Shown: positions 35,891 through 47,909 of the stretch, in pieces | How the letters are laid out: every line of letters starts with the position of its first letter | How positions within the stretch are numbered: position 1 is the stretch's first letter | Assembly (NCBI GenBank): GCA_963930645.1 | Contig: OZ005652.1 | Span: 352,866,602 to 352,930,601, forward strand | DNA from: Salticus scenicus | Lineage: Eukaryota > Arthropoda > Arachnida > Araneae > Salticidae | Length of the DNA stretch: 64,000 nucleotides | Direction of reading: 5' to 3' | The notes under the pieces: generated by a model | Seen by the model: only the letters and a program-made list of their open reading frames with translations | Databases searched by the model: none | What the model was told of the DNA's origin: nothing | Program-made: the position numbers and the translations under genes

Positions 35891-36100
35891 AGCTGACCAA
35901 ATGTTCCCATATTCTGGAGACAACCTTTATTTTAAAAGCATATTTCTAAGTTTTAAAGAAATTGTACAAAGAAAATTATTTATCATTGATATTTTATTTT
36001 TAGTTCTTATTCATTAAGAATGAAAAATAAATGAGAAATTGCATAATTGCAGCAATTTTTAACGCTTCTCTGTTATAAAGGTTCTCTGATTTGGTCAGCC
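35891..36100. mobile_element. MITE, copy 2 of the family nested at 2117-2337
   Basis: 210 bp, ends AGCTGACCAAATG and ...ATTTGGTCAGCC, flanked by TA (35889-35890 and 36101-36102). The interior (TAAGAATGAAAAA, GCAGCAATTTTTAACGCTTC, TATAAAGG) matches copy 1 with moderate divergence. It sits inside another repeat. Confidence 0.88.
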
Positions 36101-36185
36101 TAGTATTAATTGGCGAAACTGAAAAGTAGGGAGACAAGCAAAATGTGAAGAAAACAAACGAGAAATATAGGTGATTCTAATTACA

Positions 36186-36430
36186 CACTGTAAAATAAAA
36201 TTGTTGAATCACGGTATTTGACCCTATAATTTTAGGGGAAATGACCCTTTTTGCTACCTAAACGGTCATAATCCGTAAATTAGTGTTTTGGAAGCATAAT
36301 TAAGGAAATAACCGTGTAATTTTACGGGAAATGACCGTTTTGCTATGTAAACGGTCGTAGCCCGTAAATTTATGTTTCGAAAGTATAATTTTTTGAATTT
36401 TTACGAGAAAAAGCCGTTAATCTATGCAAA
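36186..36430. repeat. 90 bp tandem repeat with an ACACTGTAAAA end
   Basis: Two full units and a partial third. ACCCTATAATTTTAGGGGAA (36221) and ACCGTGTAATTTTACGGGAA (36311) are homologous and each is followed by AACGGTC...CCGTAAATT. The block starts ACACTGTAAAATAAA; the inverse end TTTTTTACAGTGT occurs at 41606-41618, so both may belong to one DNA element family. Confidence 0.7.
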
Positions 36431-37122
36431 TTGCTCTTATCATTCACCAAACCATTTTCTTATGAGAAAATCTTATCAAATGCTATCATTTGAATTACAT
36501 CAAGCGGGAATTCCATTTTCTTCCATTTTCAAACTGAAACTATGATTGTTATTTATACTAATTGAATGTGTTTAATTATGCACGCATGACGCATAGAAAC
36601 ATCCATTGGTTTTAATAAGATATTGTTTTCTTAATGTAATTCAAAAAATTTTCATCTGACTAAAACTGAGTAATTGATATTGATGAAATTAATTAATTTT
36701 CTTTGTCTATTAACACGAAAACATTAAAAAAAAAAAAAAAAAAGCTAAAATGGTTTCTTGATTTGAAGCCAGATTTCTCATCTATCCACTAAACGCATTT
36801 TTTTTTTTATTTTAGTTTTTTTTTTTTTTTTTTTTTTTAAGCATACAGCATTCTAATTGCTCTTAACCCTTTAGTTAAACCTTAGAAAATGGAAAATTTT
36901 AATGTTGTTTCCACAATGCATTTTTTGCAATGTGCTAAAATAAAGTTTATTTCAATATGAAATGAATACATAATTAACCATTTGAAGGTAAGTCTTGTGA
37001 ATATTATGTATGATCTTCACTGTTAAAAAACAAAGCTGTTTTATCTGAATATGACCATCAGATATGTACATTACATCATATATAGCAAGTTCTGCTCTCG
37101 AAATACTTCAGTCCTTCCTTCA
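36431..37122. other. AT-rich DNA without genes
   Basis: A and T runs at 36725-36743, 36800-36809 and 36817-36838; nothing coding. Confidence 0.5.
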
Positions 37123-37131
37123 TTCAATGGA

Positions 37132-37292
37132 TTTGTATTTTGGGAATAAGGCCGATTGACTGCTATACGTCCTAGGCCAGAGGGGGAGTGCCCTCCTTGG
37201 GGGTCTTTCTAAAGGGTACTAGCCCGTATTTATTCAAGTTTCGAAAAAAACCACGAAAACTCCGAACCACTAGGCCGACGAGGTGGGCTCCC
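37132..37292 (-). mobile_element. 5'-truncated SINE on the minus strand
   Basis: The inverse of this stretch matches 40615-40770 (GTCGGCCTAG, TCGGAGTTTTC, AATACGGG, CAGTCAATCGGCCTTATTCC). It is flanked by the 9 bp target duplication TTCAATGGA (37123-37131 and 37293-37301). The tRNA-like head is missing. The tail is short (AAATACAAA), consistent with an old 5'-truncated retroposition. Confidence 0.88.
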
Positions 37293-37301
37293 TTCAATGG
37301 A

Positions 37302-37751
37302 ATGCAGCTTTAAAAAAGAAAAAGAAAGAAAAAAACTCTTCTGTTATTCTTAAAAGTGCAAATACGCCTAACACTTCCAAAACACAGTTTGAAATCGGCC
37401 GTATAATGAAATCCTGTTTGGATGAATAAGAATTAGGCTCTAGTTATTTCTTCTTTGCACCCACTACTGAAACCATCAAGATCGAAAACTATGAAAAAAA
37501 TCGTATTAATTGGAGATACAAATTCTCTGCATTTATGTAAAAGATTTATTATTATTATTCAAAGTTTATTCTGCGTCTCGGTTAATTTTCAGAGATCTCA
37601 CATAGTTTTCAAAATTCTCATTTTGTTTTTGAAAAAGGGTGAGAAATTCTCACCCATTATTTACCTCTAATGAGAACCTTGAAATAAGACTACCTCTCTT
37701 TAGTGCTAGTGTTTACGAATAAAACAAGTCCTTCCGGCTTATTCGGAAGGG
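37302..37751. other. Spacer with a small hairpin at its end
   Basis: No gene supported. CTTCCG/CGGAAG (37731-37749) forms a 6 bp stem immediately before the left TIR of the next element and may belong to it. Confidence 0.45.
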
Positions 37752-40537
37752 TAGGTTGATTTCTTTTTCCTTATCAAGTAGCTGTCATTTTGTTTCAAAA
37801 TGGCGGCTACAAATCATTAATGCACTTGGTAGAAATATTCATGTAGGTTATGCACATATGGAGTTTTAAGCAAATCGGTTCATAAATACATTTTTATGTG
37901 AATTTAAAATTTTCAAGTGTCCGGCGCTTGGAAACAAAATGGTGGGTTAAGTTGACAAATATATGAAATGTATTTGTGAGATAAGTCTACTGTACACATA
38001 TAGTTCGAATTAATTCAAAATCTCAAAAGTCATCGTGTTGAAAAATTAAGTGGTTGCCACTTCGATCAAAATGGCAGAGAAAGTTGCTCATCTAAAATAT
38101 CGTTGCAAATTTGAATTTTTTTTTTTTTTTTTTTGTAGAAATTCTTTCAAAGAGGTTTAGTAAGTTGATAAATTGTTAGTTTTCTGCATTTCTAGTTTGT
38201 TTTAGCATTAAAATAGCCTAAATTTTCCTTAAAAACGCATTTAAAAGATCCAGTAACGCAGGTAATGGATTTGGTGCCAAATTTGGCGACTTTTCCCCTA
38301 TGGCGACTTCTTTGGCGACTTTTGGCGAGAAAATACTTATTATCGATATACCAAAGATGGACGCAATAACGTGATTGGTTCGCGCGTTACGGGGATTTTT
38401 CTAGATTTTTGTTGTTTGAATGATGAATCCAATTTTCAACTTTGATTTGAATTGATTAAGTATTTCTAAAGTTACCGTGATAACAAATTTTCAAGTGGCC
38501 GCCAATTGGAAACTATACAGTGGAACAAGTTGCCTAGCAAACACATCCAAGATATTTGAAGCATAGGTTTACTGTCCAACTGTGGTTTAAATCAGTGCCA
38601 TGTTTCAAAAGTTTCAAAAGTTTTTATTATGGCAATTTTTCAAGTGGCAGTCTAAGTGGCTGCGACTTGGACACAAAATGGCGAAACAACTTGCTTATCG
38701 AAATCATCCAGTATATTTGTATTATAAGTTCATTGTCCAGTTCTAGTTTAAATTAAATCAGTATTTCAAAAATTATCGTCATGAGAAATTTTCAGGTGGC
38801 ACAACTTGTAAAAAAAAGTGGAGTGAGATGCCCAGCGAACATATCTGAGATATTTGAATCATAAATCCACTACCCAAATTTCATGCGAATTGATCCTGTA
38901 TTACTAAAGTTACCATAATGACAAATTTTCAAGTGGCGGCCACTTGGAAATAAAATTGCTGATCAAGTCACCAAGTGAAATTATCCTAGATATTTGAACC
39001 ATAAGTTCACTATCCAACTTTTATTTGAATCAGTTTAGTATTTTAAAAGTTATCGTGTGGCATATTTTGAAGTGGCAGTGTGATTTCAAGTGGCTGAAAC
39101 TTAGAAACAAGATGTCCGGACAAGTTGCCCAGTGAAAACATTCAAGATAATTATATGATAATATCATTTATATGACAATATCACTGTCCAAATTTGGTTC
39201 GATTTGGAGTATTATTTCAGAAGTTATCGTGATTTTAAATTTTCAAGTGTCCCCGCTTAACTTAAGATATTTGCCACTTTTTCAATGAGATCCTTACATG
39301 GTCTGTATTTACATCACAATTCAAACAATTTCGGAATACGCTTTTTACAATTTAAATTTAAAATTTTCAAGTGGTCTGCACTTGAAAACAAAATGGCGGA
39401 GCAACTTGGTTAACAAACTCCTCTAATATATTTACAAGATAAGTTAAGACACTGTTTAAATTTGGTTCCATTTGGAGTATTATTTCGGAAGTTATCATGG
39501 TTTTAAATTTTCAAGTGGTGGCCTGGTTTCAAGTGGTCCCGCTTAACTTAAGATATCTACCACTTTATTAAAAATGACGGATAAATTTCATTAATAAACT
39601 ACATTGAGACCCTTATGTGGTCTATATTTACATCAAATTTCAAACAAATTCGGAATACGCTTTTTACAATTTGAATTTGAATATTTCAAGTGGTCTCCAC
39701 TTGAAAACAAAATTGCGGAGCAACTAGGTTAACAAATTCATCTAAGTTATTTATAAGATAAGTTAAGACACTGTCCAAATTTGGTTCGATTTGGAGTATT
39801 ATTTCAGAAGTTATTGTGATTTTAAATTTTCAAGTTGTAGCGTGATTTCAAGTGGCCCCGCTTAACTTAAGATATCTACCACTTTACAAAATGACGGATA
39901 AATTTCATTAATAGTAATCATTGAGACCCTTATGTGGTCTATATTTACATCAAATTTCAAACAAATTCGGAATACGCTTTATAAAATTTGAATTTAAAAT
40001 TTTCAAGTGGTCTCCACTTGAAAACAAAATGGCGGAGCAACTTGGTTAATAAACTCATCTAAGATATAAGATAAGTTAAGACATAATTTGGTTCGATTTG
40101 GAGTATTATTTCGGAAGTTATAGTGATTTTAAATTTTCAAGTGGTAGCCTGATTTCAAGTGGTCCCGCTTAACTTAAAATATCTGCCACTTTATTAAAAA
40201 TGGCGGCTAAACTTCATTAATAAACTTCATTGAGGCCCTTATGTGGCCTATATTTACATCAAAATTCAAGCAAATCTTGCTTTAAATATGCTTTTTACAA
40301 TGTCGGTTTGAAATTTTCAAGTGGCTGCCATTTGAAAACAAAAAGTCGGAGCAACTTGGTTAACGAACTCATCCAAGATGTTTATAAGATCAGTTCACTG
40401 TCCAAATTTGGTTCGGTTTCGAGTATTATTTCGGGAGTTATCGTGATGACAAAATTTTCATTATAGATAGATAGATATATATATATATAGATAAACGAAG
40501 TGATTGCAATAGGTCGATTTCTAAAGAAATCAACCTA
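37752..40537. mobile_element. 2.8 kb element built of a tandem array with 13 bp TIRs
   Basis: The left end TAGGTTGATTTCT (37752-37764) is perfectly inverted at the right end AGAAATCAACCTA (40525-40537). The right copy is also half of a local hairpin (40511-40537). Between them is a tandem array. The first half has units of roughly 130-150 bp containing TTTTCAAGTGGC.GCCACTTGG and AAAATGGCGGA. From about 39290 a higher-order unit of about 315 bp appears, starting near 39361, 39682, 39997 and 40311, with CAAATTTGGTTCGATTTGGA and TTATGTGGTCTATATTTACA. Unit divergence falls to the right. No protein is encoded. The class is not identified. Confidence 0.75.
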
Positions 40538-40540
40538 AAA

Positions 40541-40804
40541 AGCCCACCAGCGGCCGAGTGATTCTGTACTCAAAGCTGGTAGACGTGAGGTGCCGGGCTC
40601 GATCACTGGTCGCGCTCGTCGGCCTAGCCTTTCGGAGTTTTCCGGGGTTTCCTCCGAAACTTGTGAAAATACGGGTTAGGACCCTTCAGAAAGACCCCTC
40701 AGAGGGCACTGCCCCTCAGGCCTAGGACCTACAGCAGTCAATCGGCCTTATTCCCAAACCCAATCCAGTCCGTTTACAAAAAAAAAAAAAAAAAAAAAAA
40801 AAAA
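40541..40804 (+). mobile_element. tRNA-derived SINE with poly-A tail
   Basis: The head reads AGCCCACCAGCGGCCGAGTG (A-box-like GCGGCCGAGTG) and has a B-box-like GGGCTCGATCACTGG about 50 bp later, as in RNA polymerase III SINE promoters. The body (GTCGGCCTAGCCTTTCGGAG ... CCTATTCCC-type 3' part) leads to a 27-base A tail (40778-40804). A truncated minus-strand copy at 37132-37292 confirms the family and its body. It would be copied by a LINE reverse transcriptase. The SINE begins 4 bp after the right TIR of the preceding element. Confidence 0.9.
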
Positions 40805-41224
40805 GATTTCGAAAAGTAGTTAGATTTTCTTTTACAAAATTCAGTATCATAGTCTTTATAGGAAAAAAAAGAGCTTTTGTTTTTTCAATATGAGAATTGA
40901 CTGACTTCTTGATTTTGTCAAAAATAGCAAATTTAGATTTTAAAATAGTCTTAAAATAAAATAATTTTTATGCATAATTTGAACATTAACAATTTAATAA
41001 CTGTAAACAATTTCTGTAAAAATAAAGCACTTTTTTTTTTAACATAAATACAACATAGGTTGTAAATTTGTATAGCTGTAAAAATAATTGAAGATTTGTT
41101 ACTTAACATTGTGCTGTAAATCGGTTTAAAAAATTTCCCAGAAGTCTTTTGGTGCGTATAAGAAGATTTATCAACTAGTCAGTTCTGATGTTGACTTTAT
41201 CTGTTTTTGTAAAGAGGTACTTCT
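40805..41224. other. AT-rich spacer
   Basis: No feature beyond short A and T runs. Confidence 0.5.
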
Positions 41225-41303
41225 GTGATCCCAACGGCGCGGTTGGCAAAGCGCTGGATTCCGACACAGGTGATTGTGAGTTCGAATCTCGGGCTACCCA
41301 TGA
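41225..41303 (+). mobile_element. tRNA-like SINE head (second type)
   Basis: GCGCGGTTGGCAAAGCGC forms a D-arm-like region with an A-box match, and GAGTTCGAATCTC is a strong B box/T arm. The 5' GTGATCCC and 3' GGGCTACCC would form only an imperfect acceptor stem, so it is a tRNA-derived repeat and not a functional tRNA. The following 140 bp are AT-rich with no clear tail. Confidence 0.65.
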
Positions 41304-41439
41304 CGGTTTTTCGCATGAAAATTAAAAAATTAGCTTTTGCGAGTAAAAAAATAAATAATTCTTTTAGTGTTATGGATTTCTTCCTGCACGCATGTGTAAT
41401 AATTGCAAGAAACTTTTTTAAAACATTCGAGAAACTGAA

Positions 41440-41618
41440 GCTTTAAATTTTACGGTTAATGCTACTTTTTTTGCAGGTTGGTTGTATGATTCATCACAAC
41501 GTAAAATTACTGGCGATACATCATTCATCGTCTAAATGTATTTTTACGGGCTTTGACTGGAATCTCTGCTGCCGGGCTTTGCCCGTAATTTTACTGCAGT
41601 ATTTTTTACAGTGTATTT
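41440..41618 (-). repeat. DNA-element end with ACACTGTAAAAA terminus
   Basis: The right edge TTTTTTACAGTGT is the inverse of the left edge of the block at 36186. TTTACGGGCTTTGACTGG and GGGCTTTGCCCGTAATTTTA are internal direct or inverted echoes. The left boundary is uncertain. Confidence 0.4.
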
Positions 41619-42282
41619 ACTTGTATTGGTTAAAAAATGTCATATACATAGAGTTTTTAATGTGTACGCATATAATTTTAAAAGTCTATTGCATAAAATA
41701 CGCTTAGTTATTAAATTTCTACACATTTTTTTTAAATTATTAAATAGATAGTTTAAAAAAAACTCTAGATTACACAAAATCATATATATATATATTTTTT
41801 TTAAGTAAAACTATTCTCACTATAAATATATTTGCAGTTTTTCCTTTGAAACTTAATCATTAATAAAATTTTATTTGCATTTTAAGCATTTATTAAGATA
41901 AACAACTTTTGTAGCAAAATACTTTTATATATATATATATATATATTTAAATTTATCAATAAAAAAAAATCTCTTTAATATTTTATTATATAATATTTTT
42001 TCTGTTTCTGCCTATTTCTACCATGTGACATTAAATAAAATCTTTAACGAATAAAATGAAAGACATTTTTAAAATCTTAGCTTTCACAGCAGTATGATTT
42101 TCGCATTAGTAAAATAATGCGCATTATAATTTTTTGTCCGATTTTTCTTTTAAAATGAATCAATAAAAATTTTCGTTTGCTACAAAAACATGTAGACGAA
42201 AAGAAACCATATACACAGCAAAATAGAAAAGAAATAGTTGTCTTTTTCATTATTGTCTTTTTTTATTTTCATTAACACTTTC
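41619..42282. other. AT-rich spacer
   Basis: It contains short (TA)n runs at 41781-41791 and 41931-41945; nothing else. Confidence 0.5.
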
Positions 42283-44917
42283 AAACAATATTGAAAAGAG
42301 TTAATGATTTCTCTGTCTGTCCATCTGTCTGTCCGGCCGTCTGTTTGCCTGTTCATCTGTCCCGCTCTATCTCCCGTACATATTTATGGAATTTCTTGAA
42401 ACTGATATATGATATTTAAGTTCACTATCGAATGTGTCCTATTTAAAATGGAGTGAATACCTTTAATGGTTTGTGTACAGAGACACCTGAAAGTATTCCA
42501 AAGCATTGTGTTCGATGAGAGATATTTCTAACCATGCTTTAATACCGTTACATAACACAAATCTTAATGAAATTTAAATATGTTATTCAAGTCCACAATC
42601 CAATATTCCCCATTGAAAATGGAGTAAATACTATCACTGGTTTGTATACAGGGACATCCGAAAGTATTCTAAAGCATTGTGTTCTACGAGAAGTATTCAT
42701 ATAAACCATATTTTAATAACGTTACTTTTCACAAATCTTAATGAAATTGAAATATATTATTCAAGTTTACGATCATATGATCCCCATCAAAAATGGAGTA
42801 AATTCCATCACTGGTTGTATACGAGGATACCCGAAAATATTCCAATTATTGCGTTCTATGAGAAGTATTTCTATAAACGAAATTTAAAAACTTTGCACAA
42901 ATCTTAATAAAATTGAAATATATTATTCATATTTACAATAGAATGCTTTCTATACGATACGGCATGATTAGTATTAGATTTTACAGAGCCACACAAAAAT
43001 TTTCAATTACGTGCATTATTGAAAATTTGCTGGAATTGCATTTTTATTTACATTAATCGTCGCTATCACTTTCTAAATATTTTTAACGCTTTCCAATAAG
43101 GTTGAAAAGTGTTAATGACTTCGGTTTGTCCGTAAGGTCTGTTCGTCTGTTGTCTGTTTGTCTATCCGCTCTCTAAATCCCGTAAAAATTCATGGAATAT
43201 CTTGAAATTGATATATGATATTCAAGTTTACTATCGGATATTCCCTATTAAAAATAGTATAAACTTCTCTATTGGCTTGTGTACAAGGACATCCAAAAGT
43301 ATTGCAAAGCATTGGGAAATATGAGAGATATTTCTATGAACTATATTTTAGTTATTTTATTTTGCACAAATTTCAATCAAATTGAAGTATGTTATTCAAG
43401 ATCCCTATCGGATGTTTGCTGTAGAAAATGAAGTAAATACCACCACTGGTTTGTGTTCAGGGACACACGAAAATATTCCAAAGCATTCGTTCAATGAGAT
43501 GTATTTCTACAAGCCAAATTTCAATAAATTTTATTTTCAACAAACTTTAATAAAAAGGAAAAATTTTATTCGTATGCACAAAAGAATGCTTTCTACAGAA
43601 TGAAGTATGATTAGCATTGAATTTACAATTATTTTTATTATTTTTTATTTATATTATTTTATTTATATTATTTTATTTATTTTTATTTACAATTATTATT
43701 TTTACCCCAGAAATTATTCAGTTATATTGAGGCCTTTTGTTTTTGTTTTGGAAATTTTCTGGAATTTCATTTTCGTTTAAATTAAGCGATATAATACTTT
43801 TTAACATTTTTAAATTGGGAATACGATTTCCATTTATGTATCTATCTGTCTGACTGACCATCTGTTTATCTGTCCCTCTGTTCGCCCCCAGCATCAGTAA
43901 ATATTTTCAGAACTTAAAAAAACTATATATATGTCTTTCAAATTCACTATGGAATGTTCACTATTTAAAAAAAAAACATTAATAGGTCCTGTAAAACTGG
44001 TTTTTGCACAAGATCACCCAAAAAATGCCAACGCGTGGCATTTTCGAACAAACATTGTTATAAATCACATTTAAAGATATTTCTGTTAAAATTTTAATAT
44101 GCAAAAAAATATTATTTATAGAATATGATTTTCTTAAACTTCAGATTTTCAGGGCTACACTAAAATATTCAGATAGATTAGAGATTGAAATTAGAATATA
44201 AGGGCTCCTTTTTCTTTTTTGTTGAGCATTTTTAACACTTTCTAACACTTTCTTTCTTTTTACGTTTACATTAACTGTTTTTAACACTTTCTAATAATTT
44301 TTAAGTGTGAATATGACTTTAATTTGTTTATCTGACTGTCCTATTGTCTGTCTTTTTATTTGCTGTCTCCCACATCCAGCGTCCGTAAATATTTTCAGAA
44401 TAAAAAAAAAAAATGATAGATATTCATAAAGTTTACTGAGTGTTCTCCATTTAAAAAGGCATTAATAGGTCCTGTACAATTAGTTTGTGTACAATGGGAA
44501 AAAAAGAAAGAAAATACAATTCATTGTGTTTTAAGACAGAAATTTTTAAAAATCACATTTAAATAAATTTCTACTGCAAAAATCATAAAGAAATTGACAT
44601 GTGTTGTTAATATTCTAAAATAATATTTTGTATAGAATATGATATGATTAAACTTTAGATTTACAAGGATTCGCAAAAATATTCAGATACATTGTAATCT
44701 AATGGCTAGATTTTCTGTTGTGTGAAGTTTTTTAACACTTTCCAACAATGTCTAATGGTGGTTTTAAAGTTAATTAGGCATTCTGCATACTTTTCAGTCC
44801 CTCTGTCTGTCTGCTGTGTGATAACGTAGGCAAAGAATATTGAAAGTTATATGATACAACAAGTACTTGCAGTTTGAAATTGTTAATAACCCATGCGTAC
44901 TACATGATTTTTCGTTC
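42283..44917 (+). mobile_element. Hairpin-bounded non-coding element, family F copy 2
   Basis: It opens with ACACTTTCAAACA..TTGAAAAGAGTTAATGA and a TCTGTC-rich run (42312-42365). Several 180 bp units follow (GTTTGTGTACAGAGACACC at about 42469, then about 42640 and 42815). A second 5' motif lies near 43085 (AACGCTTTCCAATAAGGTTG), two shorter blocks of another type near 43795 and 44265, and a 3' block near 44720 (GTGATAACGTAGGCAAAGAA). It ends GTTAATAACCCATGCGTACT and ACATGATTTTTCG. The order of block types matches the copy at 12240-16985. No protein is encoded. Confidence 0.75.
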
Positions 44918-45032
44918 TTCTGGTATATGTCACAGATTGTACATTTCTATTTTGGTATATGGTTTCTATGCATAGCGTTCAATTTTTCAATTGAGTAAAA
45001 CTTACTCAATTTTAAATATTACAGGAATGCGG

Positions 45033-46303
45033 TTTTTAACTTTCCAACAATGTTGAAATGTGTTAATGACTTTGGTTTGTCTGTCTTTCCGCGGTCTAAC
45101 TCCCGTAAATATTCATAGAATTTCTTGAAACTGATATATGTTTTTCAAGTTCACTATCGCATGTTTTCTATCGAAAATAGAGTGAATATCTCCTGGTTTG
45201 TGTATACGGACACCCGAAAGTATTCCAAAGCATTGTGTTCTATAAGATATATTTCTAAAAACCATATTTTAATACCTTTATTTTACACAAATGTTAGTGA
45301 AATTAAAATACGTTATTTAAGTTCACTATCGGATGTTTTCTATAGAAAATGGAATAAATAAGAAAATGGAATAAATATCACCACTGGTTTGTGTACAGTG
45401 TCACCCAAAATTTATTCTAAAGCCTTGATATGTATGAGAGAGGTTTCTATAAACCCAATTTTAATAACTTTACAGAAAATATTGAAATTCGATTATGTTA
45501 TTGATATGCACAAAAGAATGTTTCCTATAGAATGCAGTATGATTAGTATTAGATTGACAGGGCAAGACAAAAGTCAAAAGTATTCGGTTACATTCAAGGT
45601 TTTTATTCAGAATTTGCTGGAGTTGCATTTTCATTTACGTTAAGCGTTTTTAACACTTTCTAAGAATTTTTAAGTGTGAATATGTTTATATGTTTTCAGT
45701 TTGTCTATATGTCTGAATGTCCCTCAGTCTACCTGCTTTTTGCCCGCCCCCAGTGTCCTTAAATATTTTCAGATTTTTTTTTTCTTTTAATTATATATGT
45801 TATTCAAGCTCGCTATGGAGTGTTCTTTACTTAAAATGATATTAATGGGTCCTGTGCAACTTCTTTGTGTACAGGGACACCCAAAAGATGCCAATGCATT
45901 GCGTTTTATGGGAGACACTTTTATAAATCACATTTAAATCACATTTTCTTCTGTAAAAATCATTAAAAAATGATATTTATTGTTAATAAGTTAAAATAAG
46001 ATTTTGTATAGAGTATGATATGTTTAACCTTCAGATTTACAAGATTACACTAAAATATTCAGATACATTAAGCACTGAAATTAGAATTTAAGGGATGTAT
46101 TTTCTTTTGCGATAAACATTTTTAATACTTTCTAACAATGTTTAATAGTAAATAACATCAATTAATCTATATGTATGCCTTTCAGTGTTTTTGTCTGTCC
46201 GTTGCGTTATAATGTAGGCAAAGAATATTGAAAATATACTTTATAACAAGTATGTACAGTTGGAATGTGTTAATAATAAATGCGTACCACATGATTTTTC
46301 GTT
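45033..46303 (+). mobile_element. Hairpin-bounded non-coding element, family F copy 3
   Basis: A more compact copy about 115 bp after copy 2, in the same orientation. The 5' motif is ACTTTCCAACAATGTTGAAA (45041-45060) with TTAATGACTTTGGTTTGTCT. Two 180 bp units follow, a second block begins near 45645, a 3' block near 46105 (GCGTTATAATGTAGGCAAAG), and the end is GTGTTAATAATAAATGCGTA, CCACATGATTTTTCG. The tandem arrangement of copies 2 and 3 suggests duplication or repeated insertion. Confidence 0.75.
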
Positions 46304-47021
46304 CTTGTTTATTTATTTATTTATTTATTGTGTTTCTTTCATAATCTCAGAAATAAAATCTTTAATTGAACAAGATAAAATACAATTCCGCTAAATAGTT
46401 ATAAAATAAAATGCCAAAACATACTTTTGTTTTCGTTTTTATTATTTGTCTGTTTCATTCCATTAAAGGATATGCTATGCAGCTGGAAGGTTGTAGAAAA
46501 TTCTTTCAGTACATTTTATTTTATCTTAAGGTTCTAGCATTCTTTCGTAGCTGATTAAAAAATTTGTCAGTGATGCTTTAAAGGGAGAAAGAAAAAAAAA
46601 TGTTATGTTCTATTTCACATACTTTATTTCTTTTTATTAATATATTTTATTTTTAAGTTGTAAGTGTGTATTTATTATGTATTTTCTTTTGTGGCTATGT
46701 AAACACACACCCGTATATCACACCCGTATATATATATATATATATAAATAATTTATTCTAGCTAAATTTTTAAAAAGACAAAAAATAAATCAATAACAAA
46801 CGTATAAACTCCCGTTTAATTTAAATGACATTTATGTGATTGCAATATACATTAACAGCCGGAAAGGATAAAATATTTTCAACAGAATGCACATTAAAAA
46901 CAGTATAAGGCTTAACCTTAATAGAAATTACAATCCATAATTATTTTTATATAACACACTACGAGGCTCTGCCCCTACATTATTATTCTTATTTTCATTT
47001 TTTCATTTGAACAACAACAAC

Positions 47022-47053
<32 letters not shown>

Positions 47054-47538
47054 CCTACAGCTTCAATTTTTAATTCTCTCTTACCTTCTTAAAATAACGA
47101 AGGATACAGTAAAATCTACTCTCCTCTTTATAAGAGTTTTAGGTGATGAATTTTGTTCTTGTAATAATTAGAAATATGAAACGCATCATAGAAATGTCTA
47201 ATTCTGTAATATTATATATATATATATATCAATTCTAAATGACAAAGATTCTGTAATATTTATATATGAGTTTGAATTTGAATCTAAAATACTTTTTGTT
47301 CCAAAATATATCTGAAGTATTTTAAAGTATGTCTTTAAATAAAAAAAGATAAATGCACACTCAATTATGCAGACACGATATTATTTCATTGTTCAAAAGA
47401 AAAGAAACGACATCACCCTGTCAAACGCAATGCTTGAAATACGATCTGGCTATAACGAGTGAATACGGAGATTTTTTTAATTATCTGTATAAATTTTCAT
47501 TCCACTACCGTATGCAATCAAGAAGATATAATGGTTCC
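46304..47538. other. AT-rich DNA without genes
   Basis: An (ATTT)n run (46309-46330), (TA)n at 46731-46746 and 47213-47229, and an A run (47021-47050). CTACGAGGCTCTGCCCC (46961-46977) is an isolated GC-rich patch of unknown origin. Confidence 0.5.
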
Positions 47539-47542
47539 TTAA

Positions 47543-47786
47543 CCCGTTAGTAGTCGCTAGTTGGTCGATTTGCCGCCCATCCTTCCGTTTTTCCAGATTT
47601 TTTTATTCAATAGCCACCAAAAATTTTTAGAAGTGGCATTTGATATACATAAAATGCAAATAAAATCGAAGTTAAATCCATCGACGATAACGTCGATCAC
47701 ATCACTTCTTAAAATTATTGGTGACAGTTAAATAAAAAGTGAACAATTTGTAATAGGTGGCGCTGTCTATAGCAACTACTAACGGG
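47543..47786. mobile_element. piggyBac-type MITE
   Basis: 244 bp flanked by TTAA (47539-47542 and 47787-47790). The ends CCCGTTAGTAGT and ...ACTACTAACGGG are perfect 11-12 bp inverted repeats starting CCC. TTAA targets with CCC-starting termini are the hallmark of the piggyBac superfamily. The interior is non-coding and includes GACGATAACGTCGATCAC with a small palindrome. Confidence 0.92.
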
Positions 47787-47909
47787 TTAACAAAATTGTC
47801 ACTTTTTTAGCTGTAACAAGCAAGGTATTAAACCCAGTGCAAAACGTTTTTTAGGAGACTTGGCATCCAATATTAGACCCAGCATACTGTAATCAGAATG
47901 AAAAATAAT

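Noticed and set aside
36186..36430. CRISPR-like array because of regular repeats
   Set aside because: The 90 bp units are contiguous tandem repeats without spacers, in an animal genome.
41225..41303. Functional tRNA gene
   Set aside because: B box and D-arm are good but the acceptor stem pairs poorly and no clean anticodon stem forms, so it is better read as a tRNA-derived SINE head.
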